Shown one piece after another: positions 35,401 to 48,100 of a stretch of DNA of 64,000 nucleotides. Numbering within the stretch: position 1 is the stretch's first letter; each line of letters opens with the position of its first letter. The DNA is from Apostichopus japonicus (taxonomy: Eukaryota; Echinodermata; Holothuroidea; Aspidochirotida; Stichopodidae), in the NCBI RefSeq assembly GCF_037975245.1, contig NC_092563.1:25135960-25199959 (forward strand), read 5' to 3'. The position numbers and the translations under genes are program-made. A model generated the notes under the pieces. The model searched no databases and was not told the origin of the DNA. It saw only the letters and a list, made by a program, of their open reading frames with translations.

Positions 35401-38400
35401 TGTATGTTCCATAACAACTCCCTGCTGAGATGTTCATCGCTGTATCGTGTGTACAGTGTGCTGTGGGTATTGACCGCAGCTGTTTGTACTGACTGTACAC
35501 TAGTGTCTAATTACCGACGGTAGCAAGCTGTGTGTGCATTTTCTGGGATCGATGGTGGTGTCTAACACTTCTGTTACACCTCATTCGAAACTAGGTCAGA
35601 TTACCGGCATTAGACGTTTCTTTTTGTGTGAGTCTTCACACCCTTTAAAGCTAAACTGACGATGACTTTGGTATACCTCCTCGGTGCAGGTCAAGATGTT
35701 AATGTTAATTCATTGTTTTAATAATTATAATAGTAACTCAACCAAAGCACATGTACTTTTAAATTTCAATTTAACGTCAGAACATATTTGGATGACATTC
35801 AATACTATGTCTTCTTGACATTCTGTACTACAGTCGTATTTCATATTTCTACATTAGTTTTCCTATTTTCGTATTTCATAAAGATTTATACATTATCTCC
35901 TTCTTCGTTCTGCATACACTGTTTGCTCCTTGACTTTCTATTTCACAATTGCCCATTTTGTTATGCGTTTATTTTATATGTTACATTCCAATTTTTAAGC
36001 TCGTTATTAACAAATAGATTGGATGGATATATTTCTGTAAAATGAACTAACCTTTCCCGAGCTCAACGAATCCGACAATGATGATAATAATCAAAGCTAT
36101 GAGTTTAGCTGCCGTGAAGATCACCTGGACATTAGTGGCCGCTTTCACACTCGCACAGTTCACGAAAACAATAAGAACTATAAAAAATAAAAAAAATAAA
36201 AAAATAATAATAATTATCATTAAAAGGAAGAAAATAAAATGATAAAATGATGTACAATAGTTTATCCTAAAAAATACTCCTATAGATTATGTAGGGCTGG
36301 GTCTTAGATGTATCGTGAATCGTGTCAGCTATAGCCAGAGTTTCCTTTCAATTCTAGCGCATCAACGATTTGATTTACAATACAGAAGTTGCAGCTCATT
36401 ACCATGACAATAACCAAGCCTCATTCCAACATAATAAGGAAAAACAAAACAATAAAATGCAACTTTTCTTCACGCGATTGTGGTGATCATGACGAAAGAT
36501 AGACTCGTTGAAACCGACTCCCGTGTATGGTTCATGGATTCCTTCCTCACCCCCCCTCCTCCCACCCCCCCCCCCAAAAAAAATAAAAAGATTTGAGAGA
36601 TAAAATGGCGCATTCTGAGGCATATTTAGATGATAAATTAGGTCTAGAATTTGGTTAAAGTGCAAGGTTGTGCTTAGAACTCAATCGTTATAGTGTGAAT
36701 AATACTCAATGGAAGTTTGGTAAAAATGTTTGGATACTGAAGAACAGAAGTTAAATACATGCTATCAGCGGGAAATTTGAAAGTTTGAACGACCTCGTGT
36801 GACCATTTTTACAAGACAAAGAAATGGCTAGGGATCGCGCCAACTATTTATTATAAGGATTGAAAAGAGCAGAGGACTCATTATCCTAATGTCACTGGTT
36901 TGAATCACAGTCCAGCCAGAAGTTTGTCTTTTTCTTGCTTCCTATTTTTTCCCTTTTAATAGGCTATACATGACACACCATTGTCTTAACGCGTCCTTAA
37001 TACGTTATGAACAAATAAAGCTTATTTGTTTGATCATGAAACAATGCAATTGAAGTTATCGGTGAGACCTTTAAACTGACTTATTCATGCAGATTTGTGA
37101 TTGTTTGTGTAAGTGTTTACTGTAGTGATTGCTTATAAAGTGACACATCAATATAAATGAAATACGTCAATCACGTACTCTTTCGATTTATATCTTTAAA
37201 AAAGTTTTAACAAAAAACAGGATTGGTTTTAAGTAATAAATAGAATGCAAAAATGCATTGTGGTTTCGATGATGTAACATGAGCAGTTTCCTTCATGAAT
37301 CTAACGTTAGGTTTAATGAGGGTGTACAACATACTTGATCTTAGTAATTCAGTGAAAAGCAGTGTGATGTGACAAACAAATAATCCCACAATGGCACAGG
37401 CTGTCCTGAAATGACCATTGACCTCAAAAACAGGCTTCTTGTACAAAGTGTGATACATCAACATACTACATATGACATCTGTCCTTGTTGAAATATTGTG
37501 TAAAACATGTATTTACAATTTGACCCCTGGTGAAGTCAAACGACCTCCACCCACAACATTACGCTTCTTCTACTCAGTGTGGTACAACTACATACCAAAT
37601 GTGCAATCTGTCTAAGCTTCCATTGCGATATTATGTTTAGGAAGGTGTGTTAGTGTAGAGAGACAGGTCAAAGGTAAGTGGAGTAAATGTTTGGCTATTG
37701 TTGAATTCAAATGACCTATGACCTCCACCAAAGGCAATAATAGGCTCCTTAAATTTGTTATGGTACGGTACATGTAAAAACCAAATATAGACTGTCCAAG
37801 GTTCCCTTCTTCCAATATCATGTTTACAAGTTTTCACAACTTAACCTGTGATGACCCCAAATGACCTTTGACCTCCAACAAAAACAGTAGGTTTCTTGTA
37901 CTTAATGTGGTTCATATACATATTAAATACGAGATCTGCTCAAGCTTTCCTTCTTGAGATATTGTTTTCACAATTTGACCCTGGTGACCCCAAATGACCG
38001 TTGACCTCCACAGAAAACAATAAGCTACTTGCACTCAATGTGGTACTTTATATATCGTGTTTACAAGATGGTCTTCACAAACGCATACACACACGCCATT
38101 ATGAATGCAAAGGTTACGATTATCATCGAAACCAAAACTAAAAATTGTGGTTTCCATACACACTAAATATTACATTTTCCCGACCTTCCCTTCTTCATAT
38201 ATCGTGTTTACAAGATGGGCGTCACAAACGCACACACACACACACATACACACACACACCATCATGAATGCAAAGGTTACGATTATCATCGAAACCAAAA
38301 CTAAAAATTGTGGTTTCCATAAATCGCAACCACCCTGCCCATTAGAATTTATTTAATTTATTTTTTATAGTTTATGTTAACATGCATCGATTGTGCATGT

Positions 38401-40325
38401 CAGTATTCAATATCAAACTATCAAGTAATGAAAAAGAAAAGTTAAAAGGTTCAGTGTATGGATGTAAGCAGGATATTTTAGTTTTGTTTATGAATTTACA
38501 CATCTGATGTGATAGGACCACATTTCTACCATTGCTACCCCCCCCCCCCCTCCCCCGGGGTATAATTCGTGACATGATTCCATATAATTAGACACAAAAC
38601 TTATTGAATTCAGTACGCTTTCAGCAGTATGTATAATACAGTATAGGCTATATATATATATAAATATGTAAATATCGGAGCCCTTGTGTATGAAGAAGCA
38701 TGCATTTTGAAGTATGTGCAGCAACATGTTTGCGGTAAAACGGACATGTTCACATTTAATACATTAAACAATCTTCACTGACTGAATATATGTTTTGGTA
38801 TAATTGAGGTGACGTTTACTTACTAACACAGACACAACCCATCATCTTAATGACTATCAATGGCGGATCGCAGTCATCCGCTGCAAAGAACGGCTGGACA
38901 AAATATTCCGCGAAAGTCAACGAGATAATGGACAGGGAAGATGGCCTCATGAGGATCGTCGACACCCACGCGTACAAAAACCCAAGCGCTGGATCATAGG
39001 TATCATAGAGGTAAGGGAATTCACCGCCAGATTTAGGGATGATTGTTCCCAGTTCAGCATAACAAAGGGCACCTATGGAAGAAATATATATACATATATA
39101 TGTAAGACGAAATATAGGTAAGTCAGAAATGGTAAGTTAGACTTTAACGGTGCGGCAGATATATGATGGCAAAGTCAGACATGACTGTAAGTCAGCGAGG
39201 GTAAACAAGAAGCTAACTTAAGTAGTCGGATCCTCGAATAGAGGAGTAACATTTATAGACGCGGGGTGGAGATATATAAAACCATAGTTGGTGGATGAGT
39301 TGGTACGATCACATATTTAACGTAAGACTGTTCAAACTATAAGTTTGGGACCGAGGACTAAGATGTCAATCATTTTAAAAGAGTATGGTTGTCGTTGGTA
39401 ACTACAAGCGCATGTGCTAGCGGCTACTGAGAAGAAAAAAAGGAAGATCGCATGCCATCTACTGTTCTATCAAAACTTCCTTCATCACTCCCCTTGATTC
39501 GCAAAATACAGTTACATGCCAGCCCCAACCCCAGCCTCAACCAGCCCTTCCCCTTCTCCCTCCCCTCACACGAATCGACGACCCTTGTAAGCTCATTTTT
39601 ATCTCATCTATATGTTGGTATTGGTTAATCTCACTCGCTGTCAATAATAAAGATAAATTTGTTTTCACAGACAGTTACAGTTTAAAAAAACAAGACACGT
39701 CGCTACCCTATATTTGAGATCAATTAATCCAATGTTACAACAAAAATAACTGTGTACAGTGGCGTGTACAATCGGTGGAGTTAGGGATGGCGGTAGCGCG
39801 GTCCCAACTTCATCGTCAGTCGGGGTGAAACGTTCAGTCGTTATAAATCATTTGCATTCGGTCGACGACGATTTAGTCCAATTTTCCGGGCCCGGACGCC
39901 CTACCCATAACAAAAAGTTCTACTCCCCTATATAAATCTGTCGGTGGGAATTTAGAATACCCCCACCACCCTTTCCCTCTTCCTTGAGATATTGTGCACG
40001 TTACTGATTGTGCTACATAGTTACCTATTGTGGACAAGGCTCCACATAGTACCCAGATGACGAGACTCATTCCTACACTCTCCGTTTGTCTCAAAACGCC
40101 AACCGGAGACACAAAGATACCAGAACCGATCATTGAGCCCACGATAATGGAAACAGCACCCAGTAAGGTGATCTGACGTTTAAGACCAACTTTGCCTTTT
40201 TTGTCAACCTTGGCAGCAACAGCGGCGTTACCGGCGATAGCTATATCTTCCTTCTCCCCTCGGCCATATTTTGTTTCATCGATGGAACGGCTTGTAGATC
40301 CCGACATGCTGCTATCCTCACCCAT
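28949..40325 (-). CDS. SLC7A9-like: SLC7A9-like amino acid transporter A2 (complete, 11 coding exons, 524 aa)
   Basis: Tandem paralogue of A1 with every exon the same length. Exons (minus strand): 40325-40025, 39072-38824, 36177-36052, 35092-34987, 34730-34686, 33943-33820, 32702-32599, 32369-32273, 32003-31854, 30885-30717, 29052-28949. They sum to 1,575 nt including TGA, with no frameshift. The last exon encodes a tail from [14 protein letters not shown] to EKQM. An AATAAA on the minus strand lies 33 nt past the stop (28911-28916). Changes from A1 include S68R-type N-tail substitutions, Y-D-P for Y-G-P in exon 2, an Ile for Cys in the exon 3 membrane segment, HPKW for HPEW in exon 9 and Y-R-G to L-R-K near the end of exon 10. 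Both copies therefore look functional. Intron 9 carries a large purine-rich minisatellite and intron 4-3 a 32-bp hairpin insertion absent from A1. Family assignment is as for A1; substrate is inferred only. Confidence 0.92.
30330..30384. repeat. 55-bp perfect palindrome created in unit 2
   Basis: Arms 30330-30356 and 30358-30384 are exact inverted copies around a single A. Unit 1 has only the right arm, preceded by TAGGTACCCCCACT. It arose after the duplication. Confidence 0.85.
30546..30658. repeat. TA-rich microsatellite (TA)n and (ATATATATT)n
   Basis: Alternating TA followed by a 9-bp ATATATATT repeat in A2 intron 10. The A1 counterpart (5467-5499) is shorter and simpler. Confidence 0.85.
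30717..30885 (-). CDS. SLC7A9-like: A2 exon 10
   Basis: 169 nt, ends [10 protein letters not shown] at donor ATGG|GTATGT (phase 1). Confidence 0.9.
31028..31775 (+). repeat. Expanded 18-bp minisatellite in A2 intron 9
   Basis: About 750 bp of tandem CTCCCTCACCCTCCACCT units and variants, against about 75 bp in A1. The transcribed (minus) strand is almost pure purine plus T, with GGG runs and repeated GGTGAGG, which resembles 5' splice sites. Long open frames through it on both strands are artefacts of the repeat. Confidence 0.9.
31854..32003 (-). CDS. SLC7A9-like: A2 exon 9
   Basis: 150 nt, [20 protein letters not shown] to HPKWKRPVK. Its downstream intron holds the 18-bp minisatellite. Confidence 0.92.
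32273..32369 (-). CDS. SLC7A9-like: A2 exon 8
   Basis: 97 nt, encodes [20 protein letters not shown]. Ends in phase 0 at ACG|GTAAGT, compatible with A2 exon 9 and with B1 exon 9 (25,022) downstream. Confidence 0.92.
32599..32702 (-). CDS. SLC7A9-like: A2 exon 7
   Basis: 104 nt, encodes [11 protein letters not shown]; same as A1 exon 7. Confidence 0.9.
33820..33943 (-). CDS. SLC7A9-like: A2 exon 6
   Basis: 124 nt, same protein sequence as A1 exon 6; a (TG)n microsatellite lies just inside intron 6. Confidence 0.92.
34686..34730 (-). CDS. SLC7A9-like: A2 exon 5 (45-nt microexon)
   Basis: 45 nt, encodes [14 protein letters not shown]; splice sites match A1. Confidence 0.88.
34987..35092 (-). 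CDS. SLC7A9-like: A2 exon 4
   Basis: 106 nt, encodes the GLWAYDGW motif. Same phases as A1. Confidence 0.9.
35393..35424. mobile_element. 32-bp hairpin mini-insertion with CTGAGAT duplication
   Basis: Sequence starts CAGGGAGTTGT and ends ACAACTCCCTG, an 11-bp terminal inverted repeat with almost nothing between. It is flanked by CTGAGAT at 35386-35392 and 35425-35431. Unit 1 has one CTGAGAT and no insertion. CAGGG ends and a 7-8 bp duplication suggest a miniature or internally deleted hAT-type element. Confidence 0.7.
36052..36177 (-). CDS. SLC7A9-like: A2 exon 3
   Basis: 126 nt. Membrane segment reads [12 protein letters not shown]. Same phases as A1. Confidence 0.9.
37360..38330. repeat. 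Same 145-bp repeat family in unit 2, with one extra unit
   Basis: Counterpart of 11,520-12,260. Unit 2 has an extra direct duplication: the segment ending AATTGTGGTTTCCAT occurs at about 38,100-38,157 and again at 38,265-38,320, with a (CA)n tract between. Confidence 0.7.
37862..37874 (-). promoter_or_regulatory. DR1 motif AGGTCAAAGGTCA
   Basis: A perfect direct repeat of AGGTCA spaced by one base on the minus strand, the binding site class of HNF4 and RXR heterodimers. It is part of a 145-bp repeat unit, so it may be incidental. Unit 1 has one mismatch at 12012-12024. Confidence 0.3.
38824..39072 (-). CDS. SLC7A9-like: A2 exon 2
   Basis: 249 nt. As A1 exon 2, with DTYDPA for DTYGPA. The heavy-chain cysteine (DDCDPP) is conserved. 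Confidence 0.92.
40025..40325 (-). CDS. SLC7A9-like: A2 exon 1 (start codon)
   Basis: Same length and phase as A1 exon 1. N-tail differs at several residues ([19 protein letters not shown]), while TM1 ([12 protein letters not shown]) is kept. This suggests constraint on the membrane core. Confidence 0.92.
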
Positions 40326-41013
40326 GTTTTTCTGTTTAAATAATATGTGATATTTGGTCAGAGATGATACAAAAGATAAGGAAATAATTTCAGGCAGTGA
40401 ACTTCAATAAAGATACTTCAAATATAGATACCTTAAATATAGATTTTAAAGAAATTCATTGGTACAAACTTTATGCTTTATAGTGAAGTCACTAAAATTT
40501 CCTTTAACTCGCGTCAAGTCTCGGGTCAACGGTCAGGGAAAAAAATTGTTAATGATTCGACTAGAACTTCAGAAATGGAATTCAATTTCTTTTTTTTTTA
40601 GTGGTGGTGGTGGAGGTGGTTCTATGGTAATGTAGTTATCATTTGTGAGAGACTTTTTGACCAATTACTCTAAATAATGCCTATAATCGTTTGCTTTGGT
40701 TTTCAACATCGCCCTTGAATAATAAACCCCACACAACTTGATCCACCTATCACACCCATTGCTTTTACTTCGATACTGTTAACGTGTTACGTCATGTTAG
40801 TTATCACGAGTCACTTCGAAAGGGAATAGGTATACTTCGTATGAAAAGTCACCCTAGATAAAGCCTCCTTTGCCACGTCAGCCAAACAAATTGATCTCCT
40901 CTCAACACCCCATCACGGTCCACTAACATCCATCGAGACTGTGACCGAATAAACAGTACAATTTCGCGTTCCTTGACAACATGAAATATATTCTACGCAT
41001 GATCAGGGCAAAG

Positions 41014-41194
41014 GTTGATGAGCGCTTCGGATCCACTGATCTGTTCACTAACTGGATTGGAGCAACAGGCCTACTCACTGATCTGCACACTGATCAGTGT
41101 TCGGATCTCACCGTGTGCTTGTGCATGCGCCAAACTCTTTCTCCTAATTAATCGGTTATCAAACAGCTGTAGGCGGTCATGCGAACTTTGTTCA
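41014..41194. other. 181-bp segment present only in unit 2
   Basis: Lies between CAAAG and GTAACTACC, which are adjacent in unit 1. Contains several CACTGATC repeats. No clear inverted ends or target duplication. Confidence 0.7.
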
Positions 41195-42753
41195 GTAACT
41201 ACCAGATAAGGTCTTTAGCAATTAACGCGCTTAACAAACAAAGAAAATATACTTTACCATTAAATTTGTGGGAAGACCACTACACTTGTGTATGTTTAAA
41301 CAGTATCTGATTGACTTAGGAGAGCAAACATTGAGTTCTACTTGTAGCCTATCTCTGTTCTGTGTCGACAGCGTCTGTCGGTTAGGTTAATTAATTGGCT
41401 GTATGCGATATGGGGTTGTTTTCACAGTGTAAAAGCATGATGCAATTCATCTCCAAGTCTTACAAACGATTCTCCATGACATAGGCCTAATCATAAGTGA
41501 ATACATACCAAGATTATCAAATATTTTATATTGATCACTGATGTCATTTTGTTATATACCGGTACATGCAAAGACATACGGCATTTCATTGTATTAATTC
41601 TTAAATTAAAATGATAATGGAAGTTATCAAATGTATTATACTTTCAAAATCAGTAGGTCACTTTCATACATAGCCATAAATATTTACACTAAAACATAAA
41701 TGCAGAATTTACAAGTTATATAATAGGTTATGTTATGTAACTGTTCCAATTATAATTTTTCTATACTGCCGATATAAGAGGAAGATAAATGACGAAAAAA
41801 AAACGTGGTTTCATCTGCTAAAGATCTAGATCAATACTTGTTATGATGTCTCATTCGTTGGAACAAACACAATTTTGAATTATTTAATCCTTATAAACAA
41901 CTGTCGACCCTCCCAACTCCCTCCGATGAATTGAAACACTTTTACGCCAAACTGGGAGCGGGATAGGGACCAATCTGGAAGGGTGTGGGGGTGGTGGTGG
42001 GGTTACAACGTCGATAGGCACTGGGGCGTGTGACTTTGATTTGATTACATACCATAAAGTTACCTCAAACATTACAAAATTGTTCCCTTTTTTCGATTCC
42101 GTGCCTACAAATGATAGTTTAATAATATTTCTACAGATCAGATTTATACGCACCCTACACCCGCATCTACCGCCGGTAATTAATACGCTAATTTACCAAC
42201 AGAACACAAAATTGACTGTAAAACCTCTACATACCGCCCCATATGCCCCACCACACCCACTCAGGCCCGTAGCAATGAATAATGAGTAGGATGGGCATCA
42301 ACAACTTAATTGGGAGCACCATACTCATGTCCCGTAACCTGTGAATGGCAGATGGAGAGGCATGCCCCCCCCCTTGCCCCTGCCTAGTCACGACCCCACC
42401 TACCGCGTAATGATACTGTTTGTTTCGAAACATGTTACAGCTTCTCCTCAATGATGTCGAATTTAAGACACATAACCAAATATCTGAATAATAAATTTTT
42501 GGAAGTAAAAAATCGCTTCGTAGTGAAAGCTAACTTAATACTATGCACCAGTGAAATAAAAACAAGAAACCTCTCTTGAGCAGTATGCTGTACTTCCTCT
42601 ATGAAGAGTATATAAAGGTAAAACTAATTTTCCGTTACATTTCCGTTGTTTGCCGTAACTGTAACACAAAACAACTTTAAGAAATGCCATGTGCCGTAAT
42701 AAAACGTTATAAAACCAAAACTTGAGTTGGAGACAACATTTATCAATATCTTA

Positions 42754-42822
42754 CCTCTGTGACGTCAAATGAAAATATTACTCCTGTCGTTTTAACGCGG
42801 GGTCTTCCGCTATATATCCACT
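42754..42822 (-). promoter_or_regulatory. Candidate A2 promoter and noncoding first exon
   Basis: Counterpart of the A1 candidate: TATA box 42811-42817, CRE TGACGTCA 42760-42767, donor CAGAG|GTAAGA with last exon base 42755. Conservation alone is weak support because the whole unit is duplicated. Confidence 0.4.
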
Positions 42823-45097
42823 TTATGGGGGAATCAAGTAATAAAGGGCGTGTTTTACTGACTAGTTTTACTCTATACGTGAACATTCACACAAGTGTGA
42901 TAACCTCGCCTATTGTTTTTATGTATGACTGGCAAATTATCTGTAAACACAATTGGATTGTAACCTTTGGACAAATTCTAATGAGCTTCTAAGCAACTTA
43001 TATATCTCCTATCGTGGTGTTTATATTGTCAACTTTTTACTCAGGGAGTAATTAAAAAAAAAAAAAAAAAAAAGGTTACATTTTAAACGTTTCCATGCAT
43101 CACTGTTCCACCATGCGATAAGATCCGCTTAACTGTTCTTCTGAAACAGTATCACAAACGTATTTGACAACTATGATTTTTACTGCAGAGATTCAATTAT
43201 TGCTAAACTCAAGGAATAAATGACGTACAGACAAAAATCAAACTATTAAATAGTTACTGGATATTATTTCCTTCTGTGCGATATAATCTATCAATTACAA
43301 TCCACCAGTTTGACACTTTTATCAAAACGAAAAATATGCCACAGTGTTAGTGAAAGTCCCATCTTAGTATCTCATTCATAACCCGAGCTATTTTTTATTA
43401 AATGTAAACGTGATTTGACTGGCTTTGCACCTCGATTCTCCCCTGATGTGGCCCACATGTGGTGGCCTGTGACGTCACCACGGCAAATGTTTTTTAATAG
43501 TTTTATCTTCCCTTTTATAATCTTCTTGTACATGTATCCTTGCAACCCGATGTACTTGAAATGCTTGCATAGCTGTCAATGGTCTTGGTAATAAGAATTT
43601 GATTAAAAAAATGCAACTGCTGTAGACAAATAAATTATTTTCCTCGGTAAATAAGTAAATTAAACATCACAAAGCAAAAAAATAAACAAAATAAGGAGAA
43701 TTACGGTGATGACATCATTTACTTTGTTGTTGAAACATACATTTATAAATTACCATAAAAACTTTGAAAAATGCATATCTTCGCCATACAAAATGCTATA
43801 TGGGTTTACATTTGACCTAAAGATTCAGAAATTTCCAGCAAATTTTTTTAGCCATTAACTTCAGCCACCGGAATATCGATGTAAGATTGTCTCGGAAGTA
43901 ATTTGGAAAGTCGGAACAAAACAGCAATTTCAACTAACTAACTAATTAACTATATTACATAACCAATCAGTTGCCTACAGGACTGACCTTGACATTGCCA
44001 GATGTAAAATATTCTTATCTTTGTACTCCAGTAAAACGATTAAATTGATAACAAATAGTGGTAATTAACTTCATTTATTGTTTTAATTACTTTTTGACCT
44101 GTTTAGTTCTATGACAAACGATAATTTGGTTTGTTCATTGTTATAGTTAGGTATAATTTCAAATTTTGAAGAAAACGTGGAAATATTTTAAGCGTTTGCT
44201 GTTTGCATGTAACAAACAACGATATAAAAAAATATTCACCCACAATATCTTACCGAAATTTCTCACTCCAGACCCTAACACAGCTCCACGACGACATAGC
44301 ATATGGTTCACATATGAACCACTCCCCCCCCCCCTTCCCCTCTTAAGGACCACCCTGGATCTACCATTTCAGGTCCCACCAATGTGACACTCGGTCCGGC
44401 GCCCGTGCATTAAAATATAGGTCTGGGTTTGTTGGCATTCATTTCTTCCATATTTCATGGGTTTATGCCTGATGCAGATGTTCAAAGCAAAGCAATATGG
44501 GAAATGTAGGAATAATCGGGGAAATGTGGTGAAATATGGGAAATTTGAGAATAATGAAGTAGATATGCATGTTGCTTGAAGGGATTTTACATAGAACTCG
44601 TCAAAAATTCCTGGGCCTAAAGTGTATATTACTTTTCAAAGGAGGCATATAACATATATGAGTGTCATATCAATGATGTATACCTACCACATGCAGTCTA
44701 ATTTACATACATACGAAAGTTATTGTCACTTTATCTCAAGGGATAATTAGCCGTCATATGGCTGAAGTATCCACCATAGCCCATTTGTTGTCATAACTCT
44801 TGGAAACAAGCGGCACTCTAATTGTACATCGTTTCGATTTAACGAAGAACTTCATGGAGTATTTTGTTCAAGAGTATTGTATGGTATATCTTTAATGTGT
44901 TCTTGGCCTTGTAGCCTACCGCACCGTTCCACTGTGTGGGTAATTGGCCTATCCATTCATGAGACTTAAAACACTATCTGATAGGATTTAACACAACGAG
45001 CCACTTGTCTCATGAATCCATCGATCGTGATGGCAAGTAAGTGTCTATATATATATGACATCACCGTGTCGTATATTACATGTAAATTGCTGTATTA

Positions 45098-45192
45098 CTA
45101 CGAATCTGTTGATTTATTCACATCCTCTTCTGGAGAAACAAAACGAGATGGAACCGATAGAAGCAACTTCTGCAAGAATCGAGTTATATAAC
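45098..45192 (-). CDS. SLC7A9-like: B2 exon 11 (terminal)
   Basis: 95 nt, ends SPEEDVNKSTDS and TAG. Acceptor TTTTCTAG. Confidence 0.83.
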
Positions 45193-48100
45193 CTAGAAAA
45201 TGAATGAAAGTAATTGATATCATTTTTATATCATTGTCCCTATATAAGTAGACTAAACAAAAACTAATTGTGTCAGACAATCAGACATTTCTTTCTTTAA
45301 CATATTCAATCTCGTGGCTACGTAATTATTTAAAATGAAATGCAACCAGCTGCACAATTGAGACTCTAAGTATGTTAAATCAAATATATATTTGGTTCTA
45401 TGTCTTTTGTCTGACTCGGTATAGGCGTCTGATGAAAACGTTACGTCAATGTGTAAGTATCATTAAAACTAAGTTGTTTCCATATAGATGGCTCATTATA
45501 ACCTTGCTTCTATATCAAACACATTCACTTTCAACCGTAATCAGTTATGTCCATACTAAGGCTTGCCATAATTAAATTCTTCAAAGTACCTTTACACAAT
45601 ATTACACATTATATACATATAAGCATACGCATTTGTGCAAATGGCGTTTAATATACCATGTATTTTCTAAAAAATTGACATAAAAAACTTACCAAAACAT
45701 TTTATACGCAATCTCATCTTCACAAAGGGAAAATAGAGAAGAAAACCGGCCAAAATGAAGACCGCAGCAAACAACCAAGGCAGTGAAGGATCATTGATGA
45801 TTGGCGCCATCATAAGATAGATCGAAAAGACCACCACTATCAGTGGGACTATTAGAGGAATCTAATCAGAATATGACATAAAAATACATATTTACTTGAT
45901 ATAAGATAGTTAGTGGTTCATCACTGCTCTACTTTGCGTTTATCGCAGAATAAAGGACGACCGGGGTATTACTCAAGCATTGCACGAGCAGGGCCGTAGG
46001 CTGGGTAGAATCTCTAAGGGGACGGTTGGGGAACATCGGGAAACATTATATATCGTTCAAATGTTACAAAGTGATGCTTTTTGAAGAAATTTGTAGTGGG
46101 TGGGACCATCATGACACTATGTAAGCGGAGCGGCAACATCTGTTGGCGCGTAGTGTAGCAGGAAAGGTTTTGCCAAAACTGCCTCCCACATTGCCGAAAA
46201 TGGCACTTTCCAGGCCTTGCAAGTTGCATCTAAACGTTCTTTATTTTAAGATATCATGTTTTAGAAATTTACACTTCCTCCAAAAAGAGAGGTAAATTAG
46301 AACAATTTTATTCGGTAAAGTCATTTTGTAGGGAAAATAGGACTTAATAATAATAATAATTTATTTTGTAAAGCGTAAAATCCACAAAAGTGCTCTAAAA
46401 AGCTATGTAACAGCAAATAAAAAATATATATATATGACACAAAATATGTAGTAAAAATGCAGAATAAAATACAATATAAATGAGTATGAAAAATAAAAAG
46501 CAAGCACGTTTGAGTTTGTTTGAGTATTGCACAAGAAAAGAATTTAATACACAGTTTAAATATTGCAGTAATGCTGTCTAAAAAGGAAGGTTTTCAGCTT
46601 TGACTTGAATGTCGTAAGACTAGAAACAGTTCTGAGTTCAGCTGGCAGCTCATTCCAGAGGCGTGGCCCAGCCACGCAAAAAGCTCTATTCCCATAGCTG
46701 TTTGTCTTGGTGATCGGCACCTCCAGACGTCTATGACCGGCAGAAGGTATGGCTCTTGTTGGCTGATAAGGACGGATCAGATCTTGCAGATATGGAGGTG
46801 CCATGTTGTTTTGGCACTTGAAAACAAGAAGAAGGACTTTGAACCTAATCCTCTGAGATACTGGCAGCCAATGAAGTTCATGCAATACTGGGGTAATGTG
46901 ACTAGATGTTCTTGTTAGTGTAACAATCCTTGCTGCTATGTTTTGGAGCCTTTGCAGTCGTTTTATTTGTTTAACTGGTAGTCCACAGAAAAGTGCATTG
47001 CAGTAATCCAGTTTAGATGTTATGAAAGCATGGATTAACTGCTCTTTGGCTTCTCTGGTGAGGTATTTTCGTATTCTTCCGATGCTGTAGAGATGGTACT
47101 GAGCAGACCGACACACAGATGTTATATGGTCTTCCATAGAGGCATGTTTGTCCATTATGACACCGATGCTCTTTGCCACATCACTAGGCTCCACCTGATG
47201 GTCACCAATAATGATGCTTGGACATTCTATCTTTCTGGTCAGATGCTTTGATGATATTAGAAGCACCTCAGTCTTCGAGTCATTCATTTTCAGGCATTTC
47301 TGTGACATCCATTGCCGAACTGAGGTTATGCACTTCTCTAGACGATGCACAGTGATAGTAATGTCATTTGGGTGGAACATAAGATAGAGACTCGAGTCGT
47401 CTGCATAGAAGTGATAGTCCATGTCCTGCGAGCGAAGGAGCTGACCCAGTGAAGACGTGTACCGTGAAGAGCACAGGCCCCAGGACCGAACCCTGGGGCA
47501 CGCCACATTCTAACGTCTGAGGGTCAGAAGAATCCTTTCCCAGGCACACAATCTGTTGACGATCACTGAGGTATGATGTCATCCACTTTAGGGCGCTACT
47601 TTTAACACCAAGGTCACTGAGTGTACTAAGAAGCTGGAGGTGGTCGACCGTATCAAAAGCGGCCGAAAGGTCTAACAGAACCGTCAGGCACGCTTTCTGA
47701 CCTCCAAGAGCTACCATCACATCATTCTGAATGCGCACGAGGGCAGTCTCAGTGCTGTGGTGTTTCCTGTAGGCAGATTGATGAGTCTCCTGTAGACCAT
47801 TGTGTTCAAGATAGGATGTGAGACGGGATGACACAACTTTTTCTAGAACCTTTGATACAAATGGAAGGTTGACACTGGCCTATAATTTGAGAGAACGGTA
47901 GGATCCAGCGAGGGTTTCTTAATGAGTGGTGTCACATGGGCGAGCTTGAAAGCGGATGGTACATCGCCAGTTATGAGGGAGTTGTTCACAATAGTGCTGA
48001 TAACTGGCAAGAGAGGTGTCACACACTGCTAAAGGAGGTTTGTAGGCAGCGGATCAAGGCCACAGCTCTTAGACGGGGAGGCCATTATGATCCGCTTCAG

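Larger units (their letters stand above)
40326..45097. other. A2 5' region between A2 exon 1 and B2 terminal exon
   Basis: Counterpart of 14,367-19,904. No coding exon seen. Contains the candidate promoter, a CRE at 43470-43477, a 181-bp segment (41014-41194) absent from unit 1, and an A-tract near 43,055. Confidence 0.6.
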
